A stretch of DNA of 64,000 nt. Origin: Meconema thalassinum (Eukaryota > Arthropoda > Insecta > Orthoptera > Tettigoniidae). The DNA is taken from NCBI GenBank assembly GCA_946902985.2, contig OX336395.1:291953065-292017064 (forward strand), given 5' to 3'. How positions within the stretch are numbered: the first letter of the stretch is position 1; the number at the start of each line of letters is the position of its first letter. A model generated the notes under the pieces. It made no database searches. It was not told the DNA's origin and saw nothing but the letters and a program-made list of their open reading frames with translations. This document shows positions 1-9,422 of the stretch, piece by piece. The position numbers were made by a program, and so were the translations under genes.

Positions 1-305
1 TAACCCAGTAGTGACCAATGGTTTCGTCCAGACAGTGGTCTAACCCAGTAGTGACCAATGGTTTCGTCCAGACAGTGGTCTAACCCAGTAGGGACCAATC
101 GTTTCCTCCGGACGGTCGTCTAACCTAGTAGCGACCAATCGTTTCCTCCAGACGGTCATCTAACCCAGTAGCAACCAATGGTTTCGTCCAGACAGTGGTC
201 TAACCTAATAGCGACCAATCGTTCCATCCAGACAGTGGTCTAACCAAATAGGGACCAATCGTTCCATCCAGACAGTGGTCTAACCTAATAGCAACCAATC
301 GTTCC
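1..305. repeat. 40-bp satellite array, left block
   Basis: Seven complete 40-bp monomers and a 25-bp partial one, each starting TAACC(C/T/A)A(G/A)TAG and ending in a form of GACAGTGGTC. The array starts at or before the window edge. Monomers 1 and 2 are identical; others differ at several positions, so the array is partly diverged. It is cut at 305 by the inserted LTR and continues at 3164. No coding potential. Confidence 0.95.
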
Positions 306-3163
306 TGGTGTATTCTTTGGAATACACGGTAAGACAGAGTTAGCTTTTGCTGCTCTTTGCTTTAATTCGCTCCTTCCTTTTTCGCAAACACCAACAGTGA
401 TTTCTTACTTTTTCTTTTATTTGTGCACCTTGCTTACTTCGTTTGTAAGTCTGTTATAGATATATATCTTCCATGATCAACCTAGCGGCATCTAGCAGCT
501 AACCACTGAAGTTCCTCAACATTTTCACTCTCAAGAGGACTTCCTTACAAGTCAAGCCACCAGATGTCGTCGTTATCGCCAGCTAACATCTCCATGCTCA
601 AGAGGACTTCTACAACATTCCCATCCACCAGGCTTCGCCATTGACGCCTGCTATCAACTACTTGAAGACCACTTCAAGATACTTAATTTTTGTCATGTTT
701 GTAATCTTTATGTATGTTCCTTTGTCTGTTTCCCCCACCCTTCTCCCTCCTTGGTACCTTCGTGCATCGTTGAGCGGCTCTCACTTGTGTGTCAGACGTC
801 AACACTTACAGTTGGAGCCTACTTAAGGCTTGTCTCCTGTCTACTCGAGACATGTTTTAAATATCTACGCCATGTTGTGGATTTAAGCTAACGGTCGCCA
901 TGGATCATCTACTCTACAAACAATGAGCTAAGTACAACTTCAATGGTTTTTACCGCATTTTAATTGGTTTTAAACAGCTAAATGCTTTTTAATTCTTGTT
1001 TTATAGACTGTGAAATTGCTAAATGCAGTGCAATAACTACCTTCGAAGGATTTTTCTAGTCGTGCTCTAACTATCTAAGCTGACTTTCCACTTAAAAATT
1101 TAGTGTTTCTTGCACAAATTAACTGAGAATGAGTTCTCACACCGCGGGATTCATATTAAACGAAATACTGTCTATAAAAACTTAGCTTTTTCTCCGTGGG
1201 ACCTATTGCCCAATTCAACTGTTATCATAACTCCAGAACTTTCGACATCGAACTATCTTTCTACAAGTAAAATAACCTATCATTTCTTCAAATATGGGAA
1301 TACATTTTCCTCACTGAGAAATTTATGTTGGATAAACCTCTAATCAACATAATTTGTCTTCCTTCGTTGGAGATTTTCAGCTGCATTCAACTGCAACCTA
1401 CAAAAGCTACGACGCAATAAACTCCCGCAAACTAAAATTCAACTAGTGATTTACATAATTGCAATAACTTTTCTCCTTGTGAACTTTCTGTGCTGCAATA
1501 GTGAACTTTTCAAATACACCAATAGACTATAGTGAAAACATTGCCCGTTAAACTACCAATCGCGTCGCATTTGTGAGAGCAATAAATACGGCCGAGAACT
1601 TTCTCCTAAAGTTCCCATTTCCTCCTTCCCAAACACCTTTACTAACAAATTAGGTTAATTTTTAAACTTGGGTCCTTTTCAATGAAGTGTCACCTCTCAG
1701 CAGGTGCCCTCCCAACATTGTTTCATATCTCATAAGTAATTTCTGTATAAGTCGTGTCTAGCACACATTTAAAACCACCTTGGTTTTCCTTTATAACTAA
1801 GGAATTTAATTATTTCTACTCACAACTGAGTTATTTAACTATCTTCTCCAGGTTTCACGAAAGGGTAACTTGCCCTATTTTTCCTCGTAATTACTGTATA
1901 AACATAAAAAGTTATAGAAACTTCTTCTTAATTTCTCTTTCTTTTGTTATAATTTCGAATTTGTTATTTGTTCTTACTTTCAAGATTTCCATATAGGAAT
2001 TCTTAAAGTGCCCACATTGTACCTTATTTATTGTTAATGCTTTAATTGCGTTAATTGTCGTTAAACTTCGAATTTGTTAATCTTAGCACCAGTTTTTAAA
2101 ATCTTATGCAGATTTTAGTGCTTATAAGAGGTTCCAAACCTAAAAATTGTTAATTGCCGAGTGCAAACTTCAACATTCTAGAGGTTTGAGACTTCAAAGG
2201 TTAAAACCTAAATTGTACCTTTTATATTTGTCAAAATTATTATATCTCCACGCATTGTTAAATAAATCATATTATATTTTTTTGTTCTTGTCTTAGAATA
2301 ACGATTAGGCAGGACCCTATTTTCCCTGACTCTTCCCATGGGTTTATGCTCTCTTTAAGAAAATCACATACTAAAATTATGAAAGTTGCATTTGAACGAA
2401 AACTTCTAGTATCATCTTTTTCAAAGCATCTTTTAGCTGCTATAGCTAATTCTAATGAGCCAGTAAGGCAAGTAAAGCTAGTTCCGCAAGCTTCCTGCTT
2501 GTTGAGATTTTCTCTATAACTTGTAGTTAGTTTTCAAAATTTAAGTTTTTCATCTTGTCTAAACTTTTAGTCGGCACTTTGCTGGTTAAAACTTAGCTAT
2601 TTTTAAATGCAACTATTGGTTTTCTTACCTAAATTCTCCAAGAAAACATCAAAATTATCCCCAAAAGCATAACTGCTTCATCGCTACTTTTTCTGGGAAT
2701 ACTTGGCCATTCTTGGGAAATCCTACAGTTCCAAGAACTAAAATCATCACGGCAAATTCAAATTATTTGCGCCTTTCAAAACATTCTTTTAAACTAACTC
2801 CTTTGAAAGGATATACAGTAAATCTGTCCTTCTTTGTCTTGCCAGACTACCACCCTTCCCCATAGTATGCAAATTTAGGCTGGGAAGGGATAGTACGATC
2901 GCCGCTTGCTTGCAAATAGCCCAAGCTCCAGCCGCATTTCCCGTTAGCTGTGTCCAAGTCCATACCCACTTTAGGTATCCCGCAGGCTCGCGCAGTGAAA
3001 ATGGTGATTAAACGTTTACTTTAGTTTAAGTTTATGAGTTATATTGGACTCTAGTCCCATCTATCCATACTTTTTCTACATTCCGAAACCCACTTCTTCC
3101 CTTTTTTTTTTTTCTCATCATCTTCCCTTAGGGAGGGTTATTCCTTAGCTAATAACCTACCCA
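306..3163. mobile_element. Solo LTR (long, 2858 bp) inserted in the satellite
   Basis: The insertion starts TGGTGTATTC, ends ACCTACCCA (TG...CA, as LTRs do) and is flanked by the 5-bp duplication GTTCC (301-305 and 3164-3168). Removing it and one GTTCC rebuilds an exact 40-bp satellite monomer (25 + 15 bp). I see no terminal direct repeats inside and no gag or pol reading frame, so this looks like a single LTR left by LTR-LTR recombination, not a full element. A non-autonomous element of another kind is possible. The short ORFs in it (for example 641-826) match nothing I know. Confidence 0.8.
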
Positions 3164-3286
3164 GTTCCATCCAGACAGTGGTCTAACCAAATAGGGACCA
3201 ATCGTTCCATCTTGACAGTCGTCTAACCCAGTAGCGACCAATGGTTTCATCCAGACAGTCATCTAACCCAGTAGCGACCGATGGTT
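3164..3286. repeat. 40-bp satellite array, right block
   Basis: Continuation of the left array: the last 20 bp of the interrupted monomer (including the duplicated GTTCC), two full monomers (3184-3223, 3224-3263) and a partial one ending near 3286, where the sequence changes to unrelated DNA. Confidence 0.9.
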
Positions 3287-3948
3287 TTTAAAGACTCTGT
3301 TTGAAACCTCACATACAGCATCGCGGTGTATACTTGAACGAATATCGCAGAATGTGCTGGAAAACCTTGTACAGAACTCAACAAAGGGCTGTGGTCTCAT
3401 CGACCAGTAAGGTCTTGAGGTGACGACCAGTAATGGCAATAAGACATCATTGGACTTTGTGGGTGCTAACATATTGTTGATATTACTGCCCACTTTTGGG
3501 ATGAACAATTACTTTTAGTTTTTAGGGGCCGGATTTTTTGAAAATGCATATTTTGAGGGTTTGTTGGATTTTTTGCACATTCTGAACATAACAGCATATT
3601 TTAGCAGATACAGTTAAAATGAAGTATAATTTAAAACTTCTTGAACAAGATAGTGCTTGTTGGACATCCCTTGTAAGCAATTTCCTGAAAAATGGATAAC
3701 AAGTGAGTTAGATGACAGTACTCGTACTTTACGAAATGCTGCCTGGCTATTTGAAGAAGGGAATGGCCTGGGATATTCCTTTCACCATCTCGACAGCCAG
3801 TAGCCAGAGGTTAGTTTTGTGAGGAGTTTCTTCAGTTAATATGTTAGTCTGCATATCCTTAACTGAAAATGCCTAAAGAGAAGAGCAGCAGAAAGTATTT
3901 ATTAAACCAGTGGGTGTCAGGTAATAGTGATTATTCAACTGATGGCTT
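3287..3948. other. No gene recognised; unclassified repeat-like DNA
   Basis: About 660 bp without a convincing gene. A minus-strand frame is open over 3263-3508 but overlaps the satellite and resembles no family I recognise. From 3526 the sequence GGGGCCGGATTTTTT resembles the arms of the hairpin repeat at 3949-4146, so an older related insertion may start here. Confidence 0.4.
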
Positions 3949-4146
3949 GGACCGGACATTTATGCACTGAAGACTATTAAAATAGACTTAATTTGTTTCC
4001 TAAAAACATTGAAAAACTTACAATTATCTATTGTGATGCTTCTTTCTGCAGTGAATGATACATGTACTGTATAAAGTGAGTGAATAAGATTGGCTTATTT
4101 TTAAGTGCATATTTTAATAGTTTTCAGTGCGTAAATATCCGGTCCC
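3949..4146. mobile_element. Hairpin MITE-like repeat with about 36-bp inverted ends
   Basis: The left arm (3949-3984) begins GGACCGGACATTTATGCACT. The right arm (4110-4146), read on the minus strand, begins GGGACCGGATATTTACGCAC. The arms continue to match through ACTATTAAAATA with a handful of mismatches. The 198-bp unit has no coding potential and I see no clear target duplication. Consistent with a small non-autonomous DNA transposon. Confidence 0.5.
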
Positions 4147-4151
4147 AAATC

Positions 4152-4378
4152 ATAATAATGTTATTGGTTTGACGTCCCTTTTAACTACTCAGGCTTTTAG
4201 AGATGCCGGGGTATTGGAATTTTGCCCTGAAGGGGACCTTTAACGTGCCAGTAAATGTACTGACATGGCTCCCTCACATTTGTGCACCGTCAAATGCCAA
4301 CTGACTGTGCCAAGATTTGATCCTGCAACCTTGGGCGCAGCAGGCGAGAAAGTTACCGCTGAGCCACACAGTTAGTCG
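4152..4378 (-). mobile_element. tRNA-derived SINE, minus strand
   Basis: Read on the minus strand it starts GTGGCTCAGCGGTAAC, a Pol III A-box-like sequence near 4350-4367, followed by a degraded B box near 4310-4323. The tail body includes the GACCTTTAACGTGCCAGTA portion on the + strand. Too degenerate at the B box to be a functional tRNA. It lies just upstream of the IF1 exon, in the preceding intron. Confidence 0.6.
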
Positions 4379-4424
4379 TTAGCTGTATCAGTGTAAGGCT
4401 AAATGTAAACCTATATTGTTGCAG

Positions 4425-4572
4425 ACGATGGTCGTCCAGTTCGTCCGGCCAGCTGGGGGATATGGGCAGTGGAGCCGGCAAGGGAGGTGGTGGCGGTGGC
4501 TCAATCCGTGAGGCCGGCGGTGCTTTTGGCAAGATGGAGGCAGCGCATGAAGAAGAGTACTTCTATCGCCAG
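4425..4572 (+). CDS. ATPIF1: Internal exon of mitochondrial ATP synthase inhibitor IF1
   Basis: IF1 binds the F1 part of mitochondrial ATP synthase in the matrix and blocks ATP hydrolysis when the membrane potential collapses. The exon follows a pyrimidine-containing acceptor ending TTGTTGCAG and ends ...TATCGCCAG before the donor GTAAAC. Its first base completes a codon begun in an exon left of the window. It encodes a serine-rich end of the targeting peptide, then [20 protein letters not shown], the glycine stretch and start of the minimal inhibitory region, then [16 protein letters not shown]. This matches the family block (REAGGAFGK...EEEYF). It ends in phase 0 and joins directly to the exon at 26184. 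No in-frame ATG suits the start, as expected for a second exon. Confidence 0.93.
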
Positions 4573-5037
4573 GTAAACATGTTTGAGAGATATGGATGAA
4601 AAATTGGGTGATGTGGAGTTCCATTTTTATTTATCCCAGTTCGTATTGACTTCATAAAGTGTATCATCTTAATAGAATAACAATACAGTAAAGTGGGGTT
4701 ACTTTGCATCACTTCTTCCAGTTTCTTGTACATTATTAGTGTAACTACTGTTTAAAGCACTTCAATGACACAAAACCAATTACATTTCCTGACTTTTTGG
4801 ATGCTATTCAGTTCAGAATTTGATCAAATGAATCACCTCCAGTTCATTTAAAATGTATCTAATTTGGTGCAAAGTTACCCTGGTGAGTGGGATACTTTAC
4901 ACCACCACAATATTTCCACCTTAAATGATAGACAGAATTCAAAGGTGCAATTTATTTATTTATCGTCTGGCTTTTAGTGCCGGGAGTGTCCGAGGACATG
5001 TTCGGCTCACCAGAGGCTGTAGCTGCTTCCAGCAGAC
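4573..5037. other. Start of the 21.6-kb IF1 intron, no gene
   Basis: Intron DNA from the donor at 4573. The first 370 bp show nothing notable. From about 4943 there is a GC-richer segment (GGCTTTTAGTGCCGGGAGTG) that looks like part of a dispersed repeat into which the Penelope-like element inserted. Confidence 0.5.
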
Positions 5038-5131
5038 ACCCTTAGGGTAACAGCTTAGGCTTTCACGGCCGGCGTTCATAATTAAATACAAGTTTTTCGG
5101 GCTTGTAGGCCGTGGTCCAGACAGGATATCT

Positions 5132-5172
5132 CCCGACGTTTCACCGGAAACTGCGTCCGGCATTATCAAGGG
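5132..5172 (-). ncRNA. Hammerhead-type ribozyme motif, left inverted end of the PLE
   Basis: On the minus strand: CCC (stem I), core TTGATAA, stem II CCGGA/TCCGG, GAAAC, a minimal palindromic stem III (ACGT), cleavage triplet GTC, then GGG closing stem I. The order fits a type I hammerhead as found in PLE terminal repeats. The core differs from CTGATGA at positions 3 and 8 (C to T, G to A), which keeps that pair complementary. Activity is uncertain. Confidence 0.6.
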
Positions 5173-5243
5173 TTCCGCCAGGCTGCAACGGGAAGCCATA
5201 GAAATCTTCAAACTCCCCGACAATTTCAATCGGAAGGAAGAAA

Positions 5244-5987
5244 TTGAACGGATACAGCAATAAGGAGATTGAGCGAGCCTCTCATCCCAGGCGCCGGAGC
5301 ACGAGGAAAGATTCTGAGGAAACTCCGGTGGCCACCGCATTCCTGCCGTACGTGAAGAAGGTGACGGACAGGATAGGCAAATTACTGAAGACCTATGGGG
5401 TGAAGACGGTTTATAAACCCACCGCCAAAATCCGGGACTTGCTGCGATCCGCTAAAGACAAGCGCCACCCACACTCCACTGCAGGTGTCTACAGAATCCC
5501 GTGTTCCTGTGGGAAGGTGTACATAGGAACGACGAAGAGGAGCGTGACCACCAGACTCAAGGAACATAACAGACACAGCCGCCTGGGTCAAACTGAGAAA
5601 TCGTCAGTCGCTGAGCATTCTCTCTTGCCCGGTCACGATGTACAGTACGGGGACACGGAGATACTCTCCACGACCACTCACTACCACGCCAGGCTGCAAC
5701 GGGAAGCCATAGAAATCTTCAAACACCCCGACAATTTCAATCGGAAGGAAGAAATTGAACGTGTGCGTAATACTTGGATCCCGGCTCTTAGGAACACCAA
5801 GGCCAAGAAATCACTCACACGTCAACCTGAAGAACCTTCCCGCTACAGCCCGGCAGTCGCGCAGGGAACACCTGTCCCTCACAAGCTCGGACGCCGAAGC
5901 CGGAGCACGCACCGCACCCCGCAACATGTACGTGAGATCAGACGGTCCAGCCGGAATGCGAAGAGAACGCTCGGCTCACCATGCTAA
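5244..5987 (+). CDS. Penelope-like retroelement C-terminal protein with GIY-YIG endonuclease
   Basis: An open frame of 247 codons that lacks the RT domain and so is a 5'-truncated PLE polyprotein. Residues 2-75 match the connector between RT and nuclease (NGYSNKEI, FLPYVKKVTDRIG, VYKPTAKI). The GIY-YIG nuclease follows: GVYRIPCSCG at 81-90, VYIG at 92-95, a likely catalytic arginine in TTRLKEH (102-108), and SVAEH and REAIEIF further on. In PLEs this nuclease nicks the target for priming. The basic tail (about 180-247) is normal for the family. The first codon is TTG at the rearrangement junction, so no natural start exists here. The frame itself has no stop, but the element cannot move without RT. 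Confidence 0.88.
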   Translation: MNGYSNKEIERASHPRRRSTRKDSEETPVATAFLPYVKKVTDRIGKLLKTYGVKTVYKPTAKIRDLLRSAKDKRHPHSTAGVYRIPCSCGKVYIGTTKRSVTTRLKEHNRHSRLGQTEKSSVAEHSLLPGHDVQYGDTEILSTTTHYHARLQREAIEIFKHPDNFNRKEEIERVRNTWIPALRNTKAKKSLTRQPEEPSRYSPAVAQGTPVPHKLGRRSRSTHRTPQHVREIRRSSRNAKRTLGSPC

Positions 5988-6140
5988 TTTGAAGATCAAA
6001 ACTACCTTCCAGCCGTTAGTTCATCGCCAAGATCCACCCAACCAACAGTCATATTCAAACAACAATACCCCACTACAAACCGTTACCCATTATTTCAAGC
6101 CTCTTCCTCATTCCACTGCTGACCAAGGAAAGAAGTGGAA

Positions 6141-6181
6141 CCCTTGATAATGCCGGACGCAGTTTCCGGTGAAACGTCGGG
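6141..6181 (+). ncRNA. Hammerhead-type ribozyme motif, right end of the PLE
   Basis: Mirror copy of the motif at 5132-5172: stem I CCC (6141-6143) with GGG (6179-6181), core TTGATAA (6144-6150), stem II around 6153-6168, GAAAC (6171-6175), cleavage triplet GTC (6176-6178). Stem III is a two-pair palindrome, which in PLEs is thought to work as a dimer. Both copies have the same core change. Confidence 0.6.
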
Positions 6182-6364
6182 AGATATCCTGTCTGGACCA
6201 CGGCCTACAAGCCCGAAAAACTTGTATTTAATTACCCTTAGGGTAAGCTTCAAGTTCCGTTCAATTTCAAGTAGTTCCAACTTTTGCTACCAGATATCAA
6301 TAATACCTAGTGGTGAACGTTGGAACTTTGATAGAGCGTTCCGACGATATCTAACCTAACAATT

Positions 6365-6542
6365 TAGCTTCACACAAGTTTGGTCTGTGGAAGGATCTTT
6401 TACATGCCATAAATCTCCGAAGGAAGGCATACTGAAGGATTTTTAACGCTTTTAAAAAATCCGACGTTCGGCCGGGTTTGAACCCGCTATCTTGGGCAGA
6501 GCAGTTCAGCATGCTATCAACTACGCCACTGAAGCCGTATAA
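6365..6542 (-). mobile_element. tRNA-derived SINE, minus strand
   Basis: Minus-strand head with A box TGGCGTAGTTG (about 6519-6535) and a good B box GGGTTCAAACCC (about 6472-6486), spaced as in tRNA promoters. The body, on the + strand, includes GGAAGGATCTTTTACATGCC. The tRNA-like part does not fold cleanly as a tRNA; the context is a dispersed repeat. Confidence 0.65.
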
Positions 6543-6545
6543 AAC

Positions 6546-8079
6546 ACAAGTGGATCACTCCTGCACGCTTCTGATTTATCGCGCCAACATTCGGTTCATG
6601 GAGTAAGCAGGTGACAGTACCTGCCAAGGAGCATCCAGGATAGCCAACCTATCTATTAAACTTGATTTTTTGTAGTTTCAATGTGACCCATGCAGATGGC
6701 AGTATGATCAATCTTTTTCCAATTTTTGTGCAAAGTATCCCCATTTTACAGTATATGGGTTTGATTTTTTTTCTTCTCTTATTCGAATATTTTTCGCATT
6801 CTAGATAGCAAAGGAAGAGTTTTTCAACGTTTTACAAATTCAATTAAAAATATCTAAGACAACTAGCTATGTATTGACAAAAGAATGAGTACCCCCCAAA
6901 AATTGATAATATCCATTGGTTCCTGCAAAAAGCAATTGGCAGTAGCATCCACAGGATGATTTTAATAATAAATCAAAATTGACTGTAATACATTTCATAA
7001 AGACTAAAACTAATGCGGAGAGTTGTGATAAAACAAAATCCTGACCCTAGTAAGAAGACTGGTTTGAAGCATACTTGGTCTAAGGACAAATGAAACAGAA
7101 TTCAACAGGTCACGACCTAACAAAGAAATATACCGTATTTACTCAACATTAGGACCCCCTTATTTTTCTAAATTTTTAGTTCTGAAATTGAGTAGTTGGG
7201 GGGAGGAACTATAGATGCCAACTTCGCAAAAATCCATTATTTTGGGAAAGGGAGAGAGTAAAAATAAGCTATTTTATTTTGATGCTACGTAATAATAATA
7301 AAAATAAACGAGGTTTACATCTTTAGTCAGCCCATTATGAGACTGCCATAACCTCACTATTCCCGGCTATCCCCCAATGACTCACTACTATCCCTTGCTA
7401 AGCAAAAATCTTAGTATCAAAGAATAGAATGGACAAAGTATCAGACATGGAAATGCAAACTTTATTTTTATTTGATCATGGGAGGGAGAATGCATCAATT
7501 AGGGAATGAGTGATCACATCTCGCTAACAGCTGTAAACCCAACCGAGTACGTATTATTCACATATTTCACATTAATATACCAATAATGTGTCACACAAAC
7601 GCCGACGGTTCTTGCAGCAAATGAAATGTGTTTAAAATAAAACTGGTGAACGATGTGTTATTTCCGCCTACAAATACAAGCTGATATAAAATAAGTGAGT
7701 TAATTTACGTATTTCACAGTCATACAGCATAACTTTTTGATGTATAAGGATTACATTGCAACCAAGAACTACATTTTCCAACCACCCCGAGCCGAGAAAA
7801 AGTTACCTTACAAAAATGATAACAACTTTTTTTCTTGGACACGCAAAATTTTGAAATTATTAAACCAGTTATACAACATTCCAATGTATATTGTGTTAAA
7901 ATTTGGATTCGATCTGCTGACGGGTTTTTGAGATAATAATTCTTAAATGTGACGTATGGTTGAAACACGCTTAAAAACTTGCACTTTTTGTGTTCCAACT
8001 GCGACAAAAAATATTAAAATATAAATTAAAAATTCCAAACCTACATGAGCTAACGTAAAATAGAACGACGAAAATGATG
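6546..8079. other. Intron DNA, no gene seen
   Basis: AT-rich intron. At 7136 a sequence starts CCGTATTTACTCAACATTAG after TA, which resembles one end of a pogo/Tigger-type transposon, but no matching right end is visible. The open frames at 7720-8007 (minus) and 7737-7931 (plus) overlap each other and match no family. Confidence 0.4.
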
Positions 8080-8680
8080 ATGTTATTGGATTTTATGTAG
8101 GTCTATTGGTTACTTCACAAACAACCTTCAAACTCGAGTACACATAATACTTTGGTCGACAGTAGGTGTGATGTTTTATGTATACAAGAAACTCATCGAG
8201 ATGACACCTTGAGAAGACCAAAAATTCTTGGGATGAAACAGGCAGTTGAGCGACCTCATAGACAGTATGGTAGTGCTATATTTGTTCGGAATGACATAGC
8301 TGTCCTCTCTACCTCACATACAGAAGTCAACGATATTGAATTACTGTCTGTGGAACTGAATGGTTGTATTGTATCGTCATTCTACAAACCTCCTGTAGCA
8401 GACTTCCATTTTTCACCTCCAGACAACTACAACAATCAACAAGTTCACTTTATTGTTGGAGATTTCAATAGCCACAGTAACGTTTGGGGTTATGTTGAGG
8501 ACGACAGTAATGGTGAAGCAGTTTTGACTTGGGCTGATAGCAACCAACTTAATCTTGTCCACGATAATAAACTTCCACCATTTTTCAACAGTGGGCGTTG
8601 GAAACTTGGGTACAATCCCGACTTAATTTTTGTATCAATTAATATGATAAAATTGGTCCGGCCAGATCAAACATAAAATG

Positions 8681-8721
8681 CCAGCGTTTCGCCCCAGTGT
8701 GCTGTTGGGCTCGTCAGTTGG
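8681..8721 (-). ncRNA. Hammerhead-type core, inverted unit
   Basis: Minus-strand CTGACGA, stem II GCCC/GGGC and GAAAC, as in the two direct copies. The stem III/cleavage part is ACGC-T and not the expected ACGTC, so cleavage is doubtful. Confidence 0.55.
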
Positions 8722-9076
8722 TACAGACACACCTCACCAATACGCATGGCTAGCACATACTGAGAAGGCCATCACAAGACACAAAATACAAGTAGTACTG
8801 ACGTCACGAGTGATGCCAATGTGCTACGGAAGTCAAGCTCCCTTTCATAAAACAAAAACCTTACCTTGGCAATCCAAATAGGTTATGAACATTCCCAAAT
8901 GGGAATATGATGTTAATTTCCGTTTGATCAGATAAATTATCAATTAATATGATAAAATTGGTCCGGCCAGATCAAACATAAAATGCCAGCGTTTCGTCAG
9001 TACTACTTGTATTTTGTGTCTTGTGATGGCCTTCTCAGTATGTGCTAGCCATGCGTATTGGTGAGGTGTGTCTGTA

Positions 9077-9117
9077 CCAACTGACGAGCCCAACAGCACA
9101 CTGGGGCGAAACGCTGG
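9077..9117 (+). ncRNA. Hammerhead-type core, first direct unit
   Basis: CTGACGA (9081-9087, position 7 is free to vary), strong stem II GCCC/GGGC, GAAAC (9108-9112), then GCTGG. The strand before the core (CCAA) pairs only poorly with the strand after the cleavage position. The motif repeats exactly 305 bp downstream. Confidence 0.55.
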
Positions 9118-9381
9118 CATTTTATGTTTGATCTGGCCGGACCAATTTTATCATATTAATTGATAATTTATCTGATCAAACGGAAATTAACATCATATTC
9201 CCATTTGGGAATGTTCATAACCTATTTGGATTGCCAAGGTAAGGTTTTTGTTTTATGAAAGGGAGCTTGACTTCCGTAGCACATTGGCATCACTCGTGAC
9301 GTCAGTACTACTTGTATTTTGTGTCTTGTGATGGCCTTCTCAGTATGTGCTAGCCATGCGTATTGGTGAGGTGTGTCTGTA

Positions 9382-9422
9382 CCAACTGACGAGCCCAACA
9401 GCACACTGGGGCGAAACGCTGG
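9382..9422 (+). ncRNA. Hammerhead-type core, second direct unit
   Basis: Identical to 9077-9117 at a distance of 305 bp. Two ribozyme cores in tandem would let a transcript be cut into a 305-nt monomer, if the variant core is active. Confidence 0.55.

Larger units (their letters stand above)
5051..6233 (+). mobile_element. Penelope-like element (PLE), rearranged, with GIY-YIG part
   Basis: Flanked by a perfect 13-bp target duplication ACCCTTAGGGTAA (5038-5050 and 6234-6246). The two ends carry the same roughly 90-bp terminal sequence in opposite orientation (about 5086-5172 and 6141-6232), each holding a hammerhead-type motif. A 70-bp piece of the coding 3' part occurs twice in direct orientation (5182-5250 and 5691-5762), so the copy is a partial tandem, with a junction near 5244-5252. 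Partial tandem and inverted-end structures are typical of PLEs. The reverse transcriptase part is missing. Confidence 0.88.

Noticed and set aside
1..305. CRISPR-like array of 40-bp units
   Set aside because: No unique spacers: the units are directly adjacent monomers, in a eukaryotic genome.
641..826. 61-codon frame in the solo LTR
   Set aside because: No family resemblance and no homologous frame seen; expected by chance in 2.8 kb.
2860..3010. First exon of IF1
   Set aside because: A GC-richer patch with an ATG near 3000, but the frame closes after seven codons and it lies inside the LTR.
3263..3508. Minus-strand frame of 81 codons
   Set aside because: Runs into the satellite and shows no domain I recognise; left as unexplained.
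4388..4624. Minus-strand frame over the IF1 exon
   Set aside because: Shadow of the IF1 coding sequence; the + strand matches a known family with splice sites.
7136..7170. A complete pogo element
   Set aside because: Only one end-like sequence (CCGTATTTACTCAACATTAG); no matching right end. A similar single word at 24573 was dropped for the same reason.
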